A stretch of DNA of 64,000 nucleotides from Anaerocolumna sp047777345 (GTDB lineage Bacteria > Bacillota > Clostridia > Lachnospirales > Lachnospiraceae), in assembly GCA_047777345.1 (NCBI GenBank), contig JBKEEJ010000013.1, positions 35,976 through 99,975 on the forward strand, given 5' to 3'. Shown piece by piece: positions 34,303-47,167 of this stretch (position 1 is the first letter of the stretch; each line of letters opens with the position of its first letter). The notes under the pieces are model-generated. The model saw only the letters and a list, made by a program, of their open reading frames with translations, did not search any database and had not been told where the DNA came from. The translations under genes and the position numbers were made by a program.

Positions 34303-35190
34303 TCAGGCAGCTTCATGAGCAGCCTGTGGTGTTTTGTAATTTATTGCACTATGAATCCTTTTTCTGTTATACCAGGATTCTATATATTCAAACACTGCTT
34401 TACGTGCAGTATTGAAATCATAGTATTTATGGTGATTGACTTCTTCCTTTTTTAGTATAGAATGAAAGGATTCAATGCAGGCATTATCATATGGATTTCC
34501 CTTTCTACTAAAGGAATGAATCATATGTTTTGTTGCAAGGTAGTTTTCAAATTTCTGACTTGTATATTGACTACCTAAATCACTATGCAGAATTATGCCT
34601 TCTGTTTTTTTAACGTTTAAACAGGCGTTTTCAACAGCTTTAATTGCTAGTTCAGCTGTCATGGAAGTATGATACGCATAACCAATGATTTTCTTACTGT
34701 AAAGGTCCATGACGGATGCAAGATATGTCCAGCCATCTTTTATTGTGTAGATATAGGTTATATCAGTACACCATTTTTGATTAATACTAGTAGTACTAAA
34801 ATCACGGTCCAAGATATTTTCTCTTTCCTCCGGACTTGATTTTTCTGAATGATAACGAAACTTCTTTACAACTATAGATTGAATACCCATATCTTTCATG
34901 TAGCGTTGGACACGTTTTAGGCTAATTATTTCACCTTTATCCGTTAAAAGACGATGAATTTTAGGAGCACCATAACGAGATTTGCTTTCAACCCAAATCT
35001 TTTTAATTACAGCTTTTAACCTTTCCGCTTCTTGCTGGCGTTTTGAAGGTACTCGAATTAAAGCCTTATAATAAGTACTTCTAGGAAATTTTAAGGCTTT
35101 GCATATAAGTTTTACGGTATATATTGATTTATATTTTTCGATGAAGGTAACGATTTCTTCTATCGTTTTCTTGCGAATATGGCGGTAGCT
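34303..35190 (-). CDS. IS3 transposase OrfB, catalytic part (made by -1 frameshift)
   Basis: The frame is open from the slip site at 35190 to the stop at 34303, about 295 residues, entered from orfA. It begins SYRHIRKKTIEEIVTFIEKY, the usual helix-turn-helix start of IS3 OrfB, and has the integrase catalytic residues: Asp in KWCTDITYIYTIKDGW, Asp in ILHSDLGSQYTS and Glu in CIESFHSILKKEE. An internal ATG at 34899 gives only the last 198 residues and is not the natural start. OrfA and the OrfAB fusion act together in excision and insertion. Confidence 0.85.
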   Translation of the reverse strand, partial: SYRHIRKKTIEEIVTFIEKYKSIYTVKLICKALKFPRSTYYKALIRVPSKRQQEAERLKAVIKKIWVESKSRYGAPKIHRLLTDKGEIISLKRVQRYMKDMGIQSIVVKKFRYHSEKSSPEERENILDRDFSTTSINQKWCTDITYIYTIKDGWTYLASVMDLYSKKIIGYAYHTSMTAELAIKAVENACLNVKKTEGIILHSDLGSQYTSQKFENYLATKHMIHSFSRKGNPYDNACIESFHSILKKEEVNHHKYYDFNTARKAVFEYIESWYNRKRIHSAINYKTPQAAHEAA

Positions 35191-35435
35191 TTTTTTAATA
35201 TTTCATTCTCCATTTCAAGTTCAGCAATACGCTTTTTCATTTTTTCGAAATCTTTAGAAGTCATTTCTTCCTTTTCGGATATTTTGACTGGAGAAAGTTC
35301 TTTGATCCACTTATAAATCGTTACATTAGAAACACCATACTCACGATTCAGGTGACTGACTGTGCTACCTGAATTATATAAATCTACTATCTGTTGTTTG
35401 AATTCTTCCGAATAACGGGTACCGTTTCTGGACAT
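35160..35435 (-). CDS. IS3 transposase OrfA (helix-turn-helix)
   Basis: A 91-residue DNA-binding protein: YSEEFKQQIVDLYNSGSTVS and REYGVSNVTIYKWIKELS form the HTH_Tnp_1 helix-turn-helix, followed by a leucine-zipper-like helix (MKKRIAELEMENEILKKATA). Near its end is a run of seven A residues (35196-35190 on the minus strand) in the frame TTA-AAA-AAA-GCT, the classic A_AAA_AAA slip site. A -1 shift there leads straight into the OrfB frame. It overlaps orfB as in other IS3 elements. Confidence 0.88.
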   Translation of the reverse strand: MSRNGTRYSEEFKQQIVDLYNSGSTVSHLNREYGVSNVTIYKWIKELSPVKISEKEEMTSKDFEKMKKRIAELEMENEILKKATAIFARKR

Positions 35436-35586
35436 TGTTTAACACACCTTTCTTATAAATATTTTAACGTGTTAAACTTTCCGTGTCCACACTTATATAC
35501 TAACATCAATAATAAGTAATTTACTTAAAAGAATTTGAAACCAAATGTCAAGAACAGTTACAAATAATCGTACCAAGATTTGATTT

Positions 35587-37083
35587 GGTTCTATAATAAA
35601 TATTGGGGTGCACTGTATGAATTTCTAAGAAACTTAATACGATTCATACCTCACCCCAATTCTTTTTTATATTAAAATACACTTATAAATCACCTGCCAC
35701 ACTTTCGTATTACTCCACAACGAGAAACTAGAAAGAAGGTGAATTATAAGTGTATCCTAATTATATCAAACATCTTCTTCAAATTGAAGATGTTAAGGTT
35801 AAAAAAGTTTATTATGGCATTGATAATACTATCAATATAATGCTAGAAACTAAACCTAGTCAACATATTTGCCCTTGTTGTGGTAAATCGACTTCTAGAG
35901 TACATGACTACCGCAACCAAAAGATCAAGCATATTCCTATGGGTATGCATTCAACTATTCTGATTTTAAGGAAAAGACGATACTCTTGTTCTTGTGGCAA
36001 ACGTTTTTACGAGAATTATACTTGGTTACCTAAATATCAGCATATGACAAGACAACTTATCAAGTACATTTGTCACAAACTTCGCGATACGGTATCTTAT
36101 AAACATGTAGCCAAAGAATCAAATGTGTCTATATCTACTGTTATAAGAACTTTTAACCGAATTAATTATCCTAAATTAGATACATTTCCAGAGATACTTT
36201 GTATAGACGAATTTAGAGGGAATGCAGAAACGGATAAATATCAGTGTATTTTGGTTGATGGGAGAAAGAAGCACCAGCATGTAATTGAAATCTTACCAGA
36301 TCGAAAGCAGCATCACTTAACTGAATACTTTATTAGTATTCCAAGAAAAGAACGAGAAAAGGTAAAGTTCTTTATCCAGGACATGTGGTTACCTTACAAA
36401 GAAATTGCAAATACATATTTTAAAAACGCAAAGATTGTTATTGATAAATACCACTTTGTTAGACAAGTTATCTGGGCCATTGATAGAGTTAGAAGGCGAC
36501 TACAAAAAACAATGTCTGCTAAATTACGTAAATATTACAAATATAGTAAGAGTCTTATACTTAAACGTTACAAAAACCTTACTAAAGAGCAAAAAGAAAA
36601 ATGTGATGTAATGTTACTTTATAATGATGAATTAAGGCAGGCCCACTTTCTAAAGGAATGGTTTTTTGATATTTGCAGAGAAACTAAATACCGTGTAGTA
36701 AGAGAAGAGTTTTCAAGATGGATTAAAAACGCTGAAAGCTCAGGCATAAAAGATTTTGAAGATGTTGCAGCCACCTTCCAACGATGGTATAAGGAAATAC
36801 TAAACTCCTTTAAATACGGTTATACAAACGGTGCTACAGAAGGATTTAATAATAAAATAAAAGTACTAAAGAGGGTTTCATACGGCATAAAAAATTTCGA
36901 CAGATTTAGAAATAGGATATTACATATATGTGGGTAATTCGAAAATTTCAAAAATATAATTATGGCAGGTTTTTTTAGTGTGCTCAAAAATAGCTATTAG
37001 AACTTAAAGACATTAAAATAGCTCTAAGTCTAGTAATGGAGCATGATTCAAAGGAATCATACCCCAAAACTTGACAAAGAGCC
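35587..37083 (+). mobile_element. ISL3-family insertion sequence with perfect 8-bp target duplication
   Basis: 1,497 bp. Ends are imperfect inverted repeats: GGTTCT...TTGGGGT from 35587, and GGCTCT...TTTTGGGGT read inward from 37083 on the other strand. The element is flanked by identical 8-bp sequences TTTGATTT at 35579-35586 and 37084-37091, the duplication length expected for ISL3. Each end also has an internal hairpin (GGGGTG with CACCCC on the left, ATGATTC with GAATCAT on the right). It holds one intact transposase gene. Confidence 0.93.
35750..36937 (+). CDS. ISL3-family transposase
   Basis: A 395-residue transposase from a GTG start with AAGGTG upstream. The N-terminal zinc-finger region has ICPCCGKSTSRVHDYR and YSCSCGKRFYENYTWLP, then a helix-turn-helix (SYKHVAKESNVSISTVIRTF). 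The catalytic DDE domain shows LCIDEFRGNAETDKYQ, IVIDKYHFVRQ and GYTNGATEGFNNKIKVLKR. It is full length and undisrupted, consistent with an active, recently inserted element given the perfect target duplication. Confidence 0.93.
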   Translation: MYPNYIKHLLQIEDVKVKKVYYGIDNTINIMLETKPSQHICPCCGKSTSRVHDYRNQKIKHIPMGMHSTILILRKRRYSCSCGKRFYENYTWLPKYQHMTRQLIKYICHKLRDTVSYKHVAKESNVSISTVIRTFNRINYPKLDTFPEILCIDEFRGNAETDKYQCILVDGRKKHQHVIEILPDRKQHHLTEYFISIPRKEREKVKFFIQDMWLPYKEIANTYFKNAKIVIDKYHFVRQVIWAIDRVRRRLQKTMSAKLRKYYKYSKSLILKRYKNLTKEQKEKCDVMLLYNDELRQAHFLKEWFFDICRETKYRVVREEFSRWIKNAESSGIKDFEDVAATFQRWYKEILNSFKYGYTNGATEGFNNKIKVLKRVSYGIKNFDRFRNRILHICG

Positions 37084-37100
37084 TTTGATTTTAAGCTATA

Positions 37101-37131
37101 AAAAAAGACTATAATCACTATAGTCTTTTTT
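37101..37131. terminator. Terminator of the rRNA-tRNA operon
   Basis: AAAAAAGACTATA (37101-37113) pairs with TATAGTCTTTTTT (37119-37131), a symmetric stem with T tracts on both strands. It lies 15 bases after the last tRNA (Lys) on the minus strand. The ISL3 element inserted just beyond it. Confidence 0.9.
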
Positions 37132-37145
37132 CTTATATAATAATA

Positions 37146-37218
37146 TGAGACATCCGGGATTCGAACCCGGGACACCTTGATTAAAAGTCAAGTGCTCTAC
37201 CGACTGAGCTAATATCCC
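37146..37218 (-). tRNA. tRNA-Lys (TTT)
   Basis: 73-nt cloverleaf with acceptor pair GGGATAT/ATGTCTC, T loop GGTTCGAATCC and anticodon TTT in CTTGACTTTTAATCAAG. No CCA is encoded. It is the last gene of the rRNA-tRNA operon. Confidence 0.95.
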
Positions 37219-37270
37219 AAATTTATTGAAAATCGATTTATATTTATTATAACCGATATTCAATAAAAAA

Positions 37271-37343
<73 letters not shown>

Positions 37344-37413
37344 AAGGCCAACTTGGTTGACCTCCAAGAATAAGTATTCTTTTCGGGTTAACAAAAACTA
37401 TTCAGTTTTTGAG

Positions 37414-37487
37414 TTGCGGGGATAGGATTTGAACCTATGACCTTCGGGTTATGAGCCCGACGAGCTTCCAGACTGCTCCACCCCGCG
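37414..37487 (-). tRNA. Initiator tRNA-fMet (CAT)
   Basis: 74-nt tRNA with anticodon CAT and the initiator features: an unpaired first base (C opposite A at the end of the acceptor stem) and the run of G-C pairs in the anticodon stem (CGGGCTCATAACCCG). CCA not encoded. Confidence 0.95.
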
Positions 37488-37524
37488 ATATTATTATTAA
37501 GTTATGTTTTATTACAAAAGTAAG

Positions 37525-37606
37525 TGGATGGAGAAGGATTCGAACCTTCGAAAGCGTCGCTAACAGATTTACAGTCTGCCCCCTTTGACCACTCGGGAAT
37601 CCATCC
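37525..37606 (-). tRNA. tRNA-Tyr (GTA)
   Basis: 82-nt tRNA with a long variable arm, as expected for bacterial tRNA-Tyr. Acceptor GGATGGA/TCCATCC, anticodon GTA in CAGACTGTAAATCTG. Confidence 0.95.
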
Positions 37607-37703
37607 ATATATATATACAAGATATTATATTAATAATATCTTTGTATTAGTATTAATATTTTTTCAAATATTATTACAAGCTTAAGTGATTTTCCCTCAC
37701 TTA

Positions 37704-37776
37704 AGCCGACGATCGGACTTGAACCGATAACCTGCTGATTACAAGTCAGCTGCTCTGCCAATTGAGCCACGTCGGC
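37704..37776 (-). tRNA. tRNA-Thr (TGT)
   Basis: 73-nt cloverleaf, acceptor GCCGACG/CGTCGGC, anticodon TGT in GCTGACTTGTAATCAGC, T loop GGTTCAAGTCC; CCA not encoded. Confidence 0.95.
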
Positions 37777-37802
37777 ACTACCTGTTTAGTTATTGTTATA
37801 AG

Positions 37803-37875
37803 TGGGACCTATAGGGCTCGAACCTATGACCCTCTGCTTGTAAGGCAGATGCTCTCCCAGCTGAGCTAAGATCCC
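37803..37875 (-). tRNA. tRNA-Val (TAC)
   Basis: 73-nt cloverleaf, acceptor GGGATCT/AGGTCCC, anticodon TAC in TCTGCCTTACAAGCAGA; CCA not encoded. Confidence 0.95.
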
Positions 37876-37891
37876 TTACACTCTAACTAAA

Positions 37892-37965
37892 CGACCCAGA
37901 AGGGACTCGAACCCTCGCCCTCCGCCGTGACAGGGCGGCGCTCTAACCAACTGAGCCACTGGGCC
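37892..37965 (-). tRNA. tRNA-Asp (GTC)
   Basis: 74-nt cloverleaf, acceptor GGCCCAG/CTGGGTC, anticodon GTC in GCCGCCCTGTCACGGCGG. It is the first tRNA after 23S rRNA in the operon. Confidence 0.95.
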
Positions 37966-38033
37966 AATACTTGACTAACACATTGAATATTAATCCGTAA
38001 TTACAAATCCCAAATAGGTTTTCCTATTTTTGG

Positions 38034-40950
<2,917 letters not shown>

Positions 40951-41354
40951 ATCTTTGACTGTACTTTCAGTCAATCTTAATGCTGCCTAGCGTAGCAGCA
41001 CCTGGTCTTTGTTGCTATAATCATTTAAAATGATTTAGCTTATTACGGATGTCTGACATAATCTCAATAAATATTTTGTAATATTTATTTCGATTAAATC
41101 GCTTTATATTCAATGTGTAGTTGTCAAGGTACTTGACTGGAACGCAGTCCACCTTATCCATTTCTTACTGCTTAACCAGTCATTACATATAAGTTATATA
41201 AAATAACTTATATCTAATCACTGGTTAAACATATTAAATTGTTATCAATTTAAATGTTTTAACTGACCAGTAAATCTATATAAACAGCTTGTAACTTTCA
41301 TTACCAACTGTTATTTTTTTAATTTAATCTACAAATGACCAGTTGTTTTTATAA
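40951..41354 (-). other. 5S-23S spacer of the rRNA operon
   Basis: About 400 bases without a gene or tRNA. On the minus strand it contains a processing-stalk-like segment (GTACCTTGACAACTACACA) like that commonly found before 23S. A hairpin around TTGACTG/CAGTCAA (near 40964-40976) lies next to the 23S 5' end and probably belongs to the processing stem. Confidence 0.6.
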
Positions 41355-41473
41355 ATCTGGCAGCCACCTACTCTCCCATACCGTCTCCAGTATAGTACCA
41401 TCGGCCGCTTATGGCTTAACCTTCGTGTTCGGGATGGGAACGGGTGTTTCCCATAAGCGCATCGCCACCAGAA
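41355..41473 (-). rRNA. rrf: 5S ribosomal RNA, located between 16S and 23S
   Basis: About 117 nt. The minus strand reads TCTGGTGGCGATGCGCTTAT, then the conserved CCGTTCCCATCCCGAACACG and GAGAGTAGGTGGCTGCCAGA. Both ends pair (CTGGTGGC with GCTGCCAG) as the 5S helix I. The gene is complete. Its position between 16S and 23S rather than after 23S is clear from the coordinates. Confidence 0.95.
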
Positions 41474-41621
41474 ATTCTCTTATTAAGTCCTTAAGAACCG
41501 AGTTCTTATATTACCATACTTTCTTTCAAAAGTCAATACCTTTCTCGATTTCTTAAAACTATCAGATTTCTTTCTCTGATAAATACCTTAATAACTCAAC
41601 AGTAAAACAACCCCTACTTTT

Positions 41622-43168
<1,547 letters not shown>

Positions 43169-43303
43169 TGTTCGTTTAATCGCCAGAATTTACATTGGCT
43201 TTCGTTTATGAAAATTCATCAGAATTTTCGGGGTTGTTTCACTGTTCAGTTATCAAGGTTCTTATTGTTTTCTGCCGCATCTCTTATCGCGTCAGCAGAA
43301 ACC

Positions 43304-43332
43304 ATTCTATCACAGCACTCGTTTTTTGTCAA
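43304..43332 (-). promoter_or_regulatory. rRNA operon promoter
   Basis: TTGACA (43332-43327) and TAGAAT (43309-43304) with a 17-base spacer on the minus strand, about 130 bases before 16S. The leader contains a TTTCTGC/GCAGAAA hairpin and AGAACCTTGATAACTGAACA, typical of Firmicutes rRNA leaders. Confidence 0.85.
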
Positions 43333-43400
43333 CTCTTTTTTATTTTTATTTTTTTGAGTTGACATATTGAGAAAAGGGTTGTACATCAATAAAATACAAG

Positions 43401-43489
43401 CGGAGAAAGAGGGATTTGAACCCTCGCGCCGCGATTAGCGACCTACACCCTTAGCAGGGGCGCCTCTTCAGCCTCTTGAGTATTTCTCC
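43401..43489 (-). tRNA. tRNA-Ser (GCT)
   Basis: 89-nt tRNA with a long variable arm, acceptor GGAGAAA/TTTCTCC, anticodon GCT in CCCCTGCTAAGGG, T loop GGTTCAAATCC. It lies upstream of the rRNA promoter and has its own promoter at 43556-43584. Confidence 0.95.
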
Positions 43490-43555
43490 ATGTCTGAACT
43501 TTAATTCGCTATATTTATTTTGTACATCTGTCTTTTCTCGCCAGGTGCATTAGTT

Positions 43556-43584
43556 AGTATAACAAAAGCAATATGGTTTGTCAA
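43556..43584 (-). promoter_or_regulatory. tRNA-Ser promoter
   Basis: TTGACA (43584-43579) and TATACT (43561-43556) with a 17-base spacer on the minus strand, about 65 bases before the tRNA 5' end. Confidence 0.85.
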
Positions 43585-43877
43585 CAGATTTCTGCAACTA
43601 TTTTTATTTTATTGCCTTTGTCATACAATCTTTCTTATATTTTTTGTTTACTCCGATAAATTATTTTAAATAAGTTGCTCACGCATGTTTTATATTTATT
43701 ATTTGAATCTGATAATCAATTAATTTTGATTCATACGTATTACTTATATTCTGTTACATAATCTATATTCTATTACTTCATACGATTCTTTTTCTTTAAT
43801 ACTGTATTATACTATATTATTAAAAATATTAAATCTAATAATATAATTATTCTGTAACTTCTCAGTAATAATATACT
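43585..43877. other. AT-rich intergenic stretch, nothing recognised
   Basis: Very AT-rich sequence between the tRNA-Ser promoter and the IS256 element. No reading frame, hairpin or repeat worth calling was seen. Confidence 0.5.
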
Positions 43878-45202
43878 TTATCCTTTATAAAAGTTGTGTA
43901 AATAAAAATAGAGAAACTCCGAGGCTTATGGTAAAATGTTTAATGACCAAATCAAACATAAACCATTTAACGAAGGAGTTTCTCTATGACGAATGATAAC
44001 ACAAATGCCACAAAGAATCTAGACCTTAATCAAACATTAAATGATTTTCTTATTGGTCTTTTAAAACAAACAATGGAACGCCTCATGCAAGAAGAACTCA
44101 CAAATGTTCTTCAGTATGAAAAATATAGTTATGATGGTCACGGAACAGGTAATTCCAGAAATGGTTTCTATTGTAGAGATTATGAAACCAGATATGGAGC
44201 AATCCATAATCTAAAAATCCCACGTGACCGTAACAATGAATTCAATCAACAGCTTATACCTCCTTATGCTAGACGCGATGATTGGCTGGAAAACCTCATC
44301 ATACGCATGTATGCCAGTGGTATTTCTACCAGAGAAATCGCTAATATCATAGAAAAACTATACGGTAATTCTTATAGTGCTACAACTATTAGTAACATAA
44401 CCGATGTTGCGATTGATGAGGTAGAAAAATGGCATAAACGCGATTGAAGCGTTATAGCGTTATTTATATAGATGCTCTACATGTAAAACTTAGACGCACT
44501 ACGGTTGATTCTGATGCTGTTTACTTCATACTTGGTATCGATGAAGATGGCTACCGTGAAGTAATTGACTTCTTTATAGGTACTAATGAAAGTGCCTATG
44601 TTTGGGAAGAAAACTTACATGCAATTAAAAGTCGTGGTGTAGAGCAGGTACTTCTTTTTGTCATGGATGGTCTGGCTGGCTTAGATGAGGCAGTCCACAG
44701 GGTATACCCAAAAGCTGAAATTCAGCGCTGCATAGTTCATAAAATCCGTTCTTCCATAAAGAATATCCGGAAGAAAGATATAAGTGCATTTACTACCGAT
44801 TTAAAAAGCGTATATGAATCACCTAATATGGAATTAGCAAAAAGTGCTTTAGACGAATTTAACCAGAAATGGGGAAAGTCCTATCGCAAAGTAGTCGATT
44901 CCTGGTGTTGTGATGATCAACTTTTTACTTATTTCTTATTTCCAGAATCCATTCGTAAATGCATTTATACAACGAATTGGATTGAGCGGTTTAATAAGGA
45001 GGTTCGTCGTCTAATCAAAACGAAAGACAGCCTACCTAACGAAGAGGCATGCAGCAAACTGGTATACTATAAAGTGATTCATTACAATGAAAGTTGGTCT
45101 ACCAAAAAACTAAGGGGTTTTGCTACGGCTTATGATGACCTTCAGGAGATGTTTAACCTGAAGTATTCATAAATCTATTTACACAAAATTCTTGACACTA
45201 TC
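43878..45202 (+). mobile_element. IS256-family insertion sequence, probably inactive
   Basis: About 1.32 kb, the standard IS256 length. The right end reads inward GATAGTGTCAAGAATTTTGT then GTAAATA (45202-45176); the left end (43878-43904) shares TTGTGTAAATA and is otherwise diverged. No matching 8-9 bp target duplication is seen. The single transposase gene is split by a frameshift. Together these features suggest an older, decaying copy. Confidence 0.85.
43986..45172 (+). pseudogene. IS256-family transposase, split by a frameshift
   Basis: Two frames (43986-44447 and 44444-45172) together give about 395 residues, the full length of an IS256 transposase. The first holds the N-terminal DNA-binding part (ending DEVEKWHKRD). 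The second, entered at TTG, begins LKRYSVIYIDALHVKLRR and contains the catalytic Asp residues in YIDALHVK and FVMDGLAGLDEAVHRV and the Glu in TTNWIERFNKEVRR. The stop TGA of the first overlaps the TTG of the second. A single missing base near 44443 restores the normal family sequence, so a mutation is likelier than programmed shifting, which IS256 is not known to use. Confidence 0.8.
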
Positions 45203-45304
45203 GTTTTGTTTTAAAATGTATCTATAATTATTAATATATAATTATATTTATTATATTTTATATTTATTATATTATTAATAATAAGCACATACTACGGCTT
45301 CTGA

Positions 45305-45865
45305 CTAATATAAATCAATTGTCTTATATTTTTTATAAGCTGTTTCATATAAATTATTGCCTTTAGAATCAATTACAGTAATTACCGGAAAGTCTTTCAC
45401 ATACAATTCTCTAATTGCTTCCGTACCCAAATCTTCATAAGCGATTACTCTGGATTTTATAATCTTTTTTGATAATAAAGCACCCGCACCTCCAACTGCC
45501 GCAAAATAGACGCCTTTGTTTTTTATTATGGATTCAATTACATCAGAATTTCTCTTTCCTTTTCCAATCATTCCTTTTAATCCATAATCCATCATTAAAG
45601 GCGTATATTTATCCATTCGGCTGCTTGTGGTTGGACCGGCTGAGCCGATTATCTGACCTTCTCTTTCAGGAGTTGGTCCAAGATAATATAGTAAGGCATT
45701 TTTTAAATCAAAAGGAATTTTTTTGCCTTTTAATAAACTTTCATATATTCTTTTATGAGCGGCATCTCTGGCAGTATAAACAATTCCGCTGATAAAAACA
45801 TAGTCACCGGCATGAATATCGTTAATCACTTCATCCGTTAACGGCGTATTAATATACTTTTCCAC
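45305..45865 (-). CDS. fumB: Fe-S fumarase (or tartrate dehydratase) beta subunit
   Basis: About 186 residues from a GTG at 45865 with AAGGAG seven bases upstream; an earlier ATG (45898) has no ribosome site. It matches the C-terminal domain of class I iron-sulfur fumarases: VFISGIVYTARDAAHKRI, AGPTTSSRMDKYTPLMMDYG and KGVYFAAVGGAGALLSKKI. With the alpha subunit it would interconvert fumarate and malate. The paired-subunit form is typical of anaerobes. L-tartrate dehydratase has the same architecture and cannot be excluded. It is downstream of the alpha gene with a 165-base gap holding two inverted DnaA boxes. Confidence 0.85.
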   Translation of the reverse strand: MEKYINTPLTDEVINDIHAGDYVFISGIVYTARDAAHKRIYESLLKGKKIPFDLKNALLYYLGPTPEREGQIIGSAGPTTSSRMDKYTPLMMDYGLKGMIGKGKRNSDVIESIIKNKGVYFAAVGGAGALLSKKIIKSRVIAYEDLGTEAIRELYVKDFPVITVIDSKGNNLYETAYKKYKTIDLY

Positions 45866-45888
45866 TTTGCTTCTCCTTTTACATTTGT

Positions 45889-45961
45889 TTATCCACAAAA
45901 AAGAAAGGTTTTATTTGTTTTTGTTGACAAACTTATATTTTTCGTCTCTCTTTGTGGATAA
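45889..45961. repeat. Two perfect DnaA boxes in inverted orientation between fumA and fumB
   Basis: TTATCCACA at 45889-45897 and TGTGGATAA at 45953-45961, each a perfect consensus DnaA box. The match extends to 11-bp arms (TTATCCACAAA/TTTGTGGATAA) with a 51-base interior. On the mRNA the arms would form a hairpin in the gap between the two fumarase genes. Either DnaA binding or an RNA role is possible. Confidence 0.8.
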
Positions 45962-46030
45962 CCATATATTCTTATTTTTTTTCTGCTTAAACTGTTTCTT
46001 TTTTATTGTCTGGTAAATTATTATTTTTTA

Positions 46031-46873
46031 CTATAGTATTCTGGTTATGTGTCTGTTAACATGACAGCACATATTAATTGCTACAGGCAAACCGGCTATA
46101 TGAGTGGGATATGTTTCAATGTTGACGCCTAAAGCGGTAACTCTTCCGCCCAATCCGCCGGGACCTATGCCCAATTTATTAATCTCTTCCAATAATTCCA
46201 TTTCTAATTTTTTTATATGTTCTTGTTTTGAGTGTTCGTTTATATTTCTTGTCAAAGCTTTTTTGGCCAAAATTGCACATTTTTCGAAGCTTCCGCCTAT
46301 TCCAATACCAACGATAACAGGCGGACAGGCATTAGGTCCTGCTGCCGAAACAGTTTCTAAAACTGACTTTTTTATTCCTTCCATACCATCCGAAGGTTTT
46401 AGCATATAAATCCTGCTCATATTTTCACTGCCAAATCCTTTTGGTGCAACTGTAATCTCAATATTAGATCCTGGCACAATTTCATAGTGAATCACACCGG
46501 GAGTATTATCATTGGTGTTTTTTCTTATTAAGGGGTCTTTAACGATTGATTTTCTTAAAAAACCTTCCTCATAGCCTTGTCGTATTCCCTCGTTAATTGC
46601 ATCTTCCAGATTAATGCCCTCTATATGTACATCCTGGCCTACTTTGATAAAAACAATTGCCATTCCGGTATCCTGGCAAATGGGTATTAAATCATTTTTT
46701 GCAACTTTTAAATTTTCATCTAATTGGCCCAGAATTTGTTTTCCTATTGATGATTCTTCCTTTTGGGCTGATTTTTTTATAGCTTGCTCCATGTCCGAAG
46801 ACAAGTTATAATTTGCTTCTATGCACATTTCTTTTATATTTTCAATTATAACATCCGTATTTATTACTCTCAC
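46031..46873 (-). CDS. fumA: Fe-S fumarase (or tartrate dehydratase) alpha subunit
   Basis: About 280 residues from a GTG at 46873, preceded by AAGGAG six bases upstream; the longer ATG frame (46918) lacks a ribosome site. It matches the N-terminal, cluster-binding domain of class I fumarases. Three conserved Cys segments are present: DLIPICQDTGMAIVF, AAGPNACPPVIVGIGIGG and INMCCHVNRHITRIL, expected to hold the 4Fe-4S cluster. The enzyme would be oxygen sensitive. It is the first gene of the pair with the beta subunit downstream. Confidence 0.86.
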   Translation of the reverse strand: MRVINTDVIIENIKEMCIEANYNLSSDMEQAIKKSAQKEESSIGKQILGQLDENLKVAKNDLIPICQDTGMAIVFIKVGQDVHIEGINLEDAINEGIRQGYEEGFLRKSIVKDPLIRKNTNDNTPGVIHYEIVPGSNIEITVAPKGFGSENMSRIYMLKPSDGMEGIKKSVLETVSAAGPNACPPVIVGIGIGGSFEKCAILAKKALTRNINEHSKQEHIKKLEMELLEEINKLGIGPGGLGGRVTALGVNIETYPTHIAGLPVAINMCCHVNRHITRIL

Positions 46874-47007
46874 AGCCTGCTCCTTTCGTTTTTTACTTTC
46901 CTTTTGGCAATTAGACATTTTCCTTTTCTAATCCGCATGCACTTAACTTATTCTACCCTATATAATTCCTTTTCGTAAATAGTTATTAAAAAGGTCCACC
47001 TATTTTC

Positions 47008-47072
47008 TTAAAAAAAGCTTTATAATAAATATGGATGATGTTTTTCTTCCATCCAATATTTATTATAAAGCT
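47008..47072 (-). terminator. Terminator of the gyrA transcript
   Basis: Long, nearly perfect stem between 47016-47037 and 47049-47072 (arms containing GCTTTATAATAAATAT and ATATTTATTATAAAGC), followed on the minus strand by TTTTTTT. It closes the leftward replication-gene cluster. The fumarase promoter region lies between here and 46873. Confidence 0.92.
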
Positions 47073-47167
47073 GCGAAACAATAAACTATTAATTAAAACT
47101 ATGAATATAAACCTGATAAACGTAAACTTATATGCCTATATACGCTGTTGAACCTGTAAAGTCAGGC

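Larger units (their letters stand above)
34267..35491 (-). mobile_element. IS3-family insertion sequence
   Basis: About 1.2 kb. Imperfect terminal repeats end in the shared GACAC..AAAGTTTAAC: GGTAGACAC at 34267 on one side and, on the minus strand, TGTGGACAC starting at 35491 on the other, about 16 of 21 positions matching. It carries orfA and a frameshifted orfB, both open. No clear target duplication was found at these borders, so the exact ends are uncertain by a few bases. Confidence 0.8.

Noticed and set aside
34899..35160. Gap between the IS3 frames as evidence of a broken element
   Set aside because: The -1 frame is open throughout and reached by the A7 slip site, so the element is intact.
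43878..43904. Target duplication for the IS256 copy
   Set aside because: The bases next to the two proposed ends do not match over 8-9 positions.
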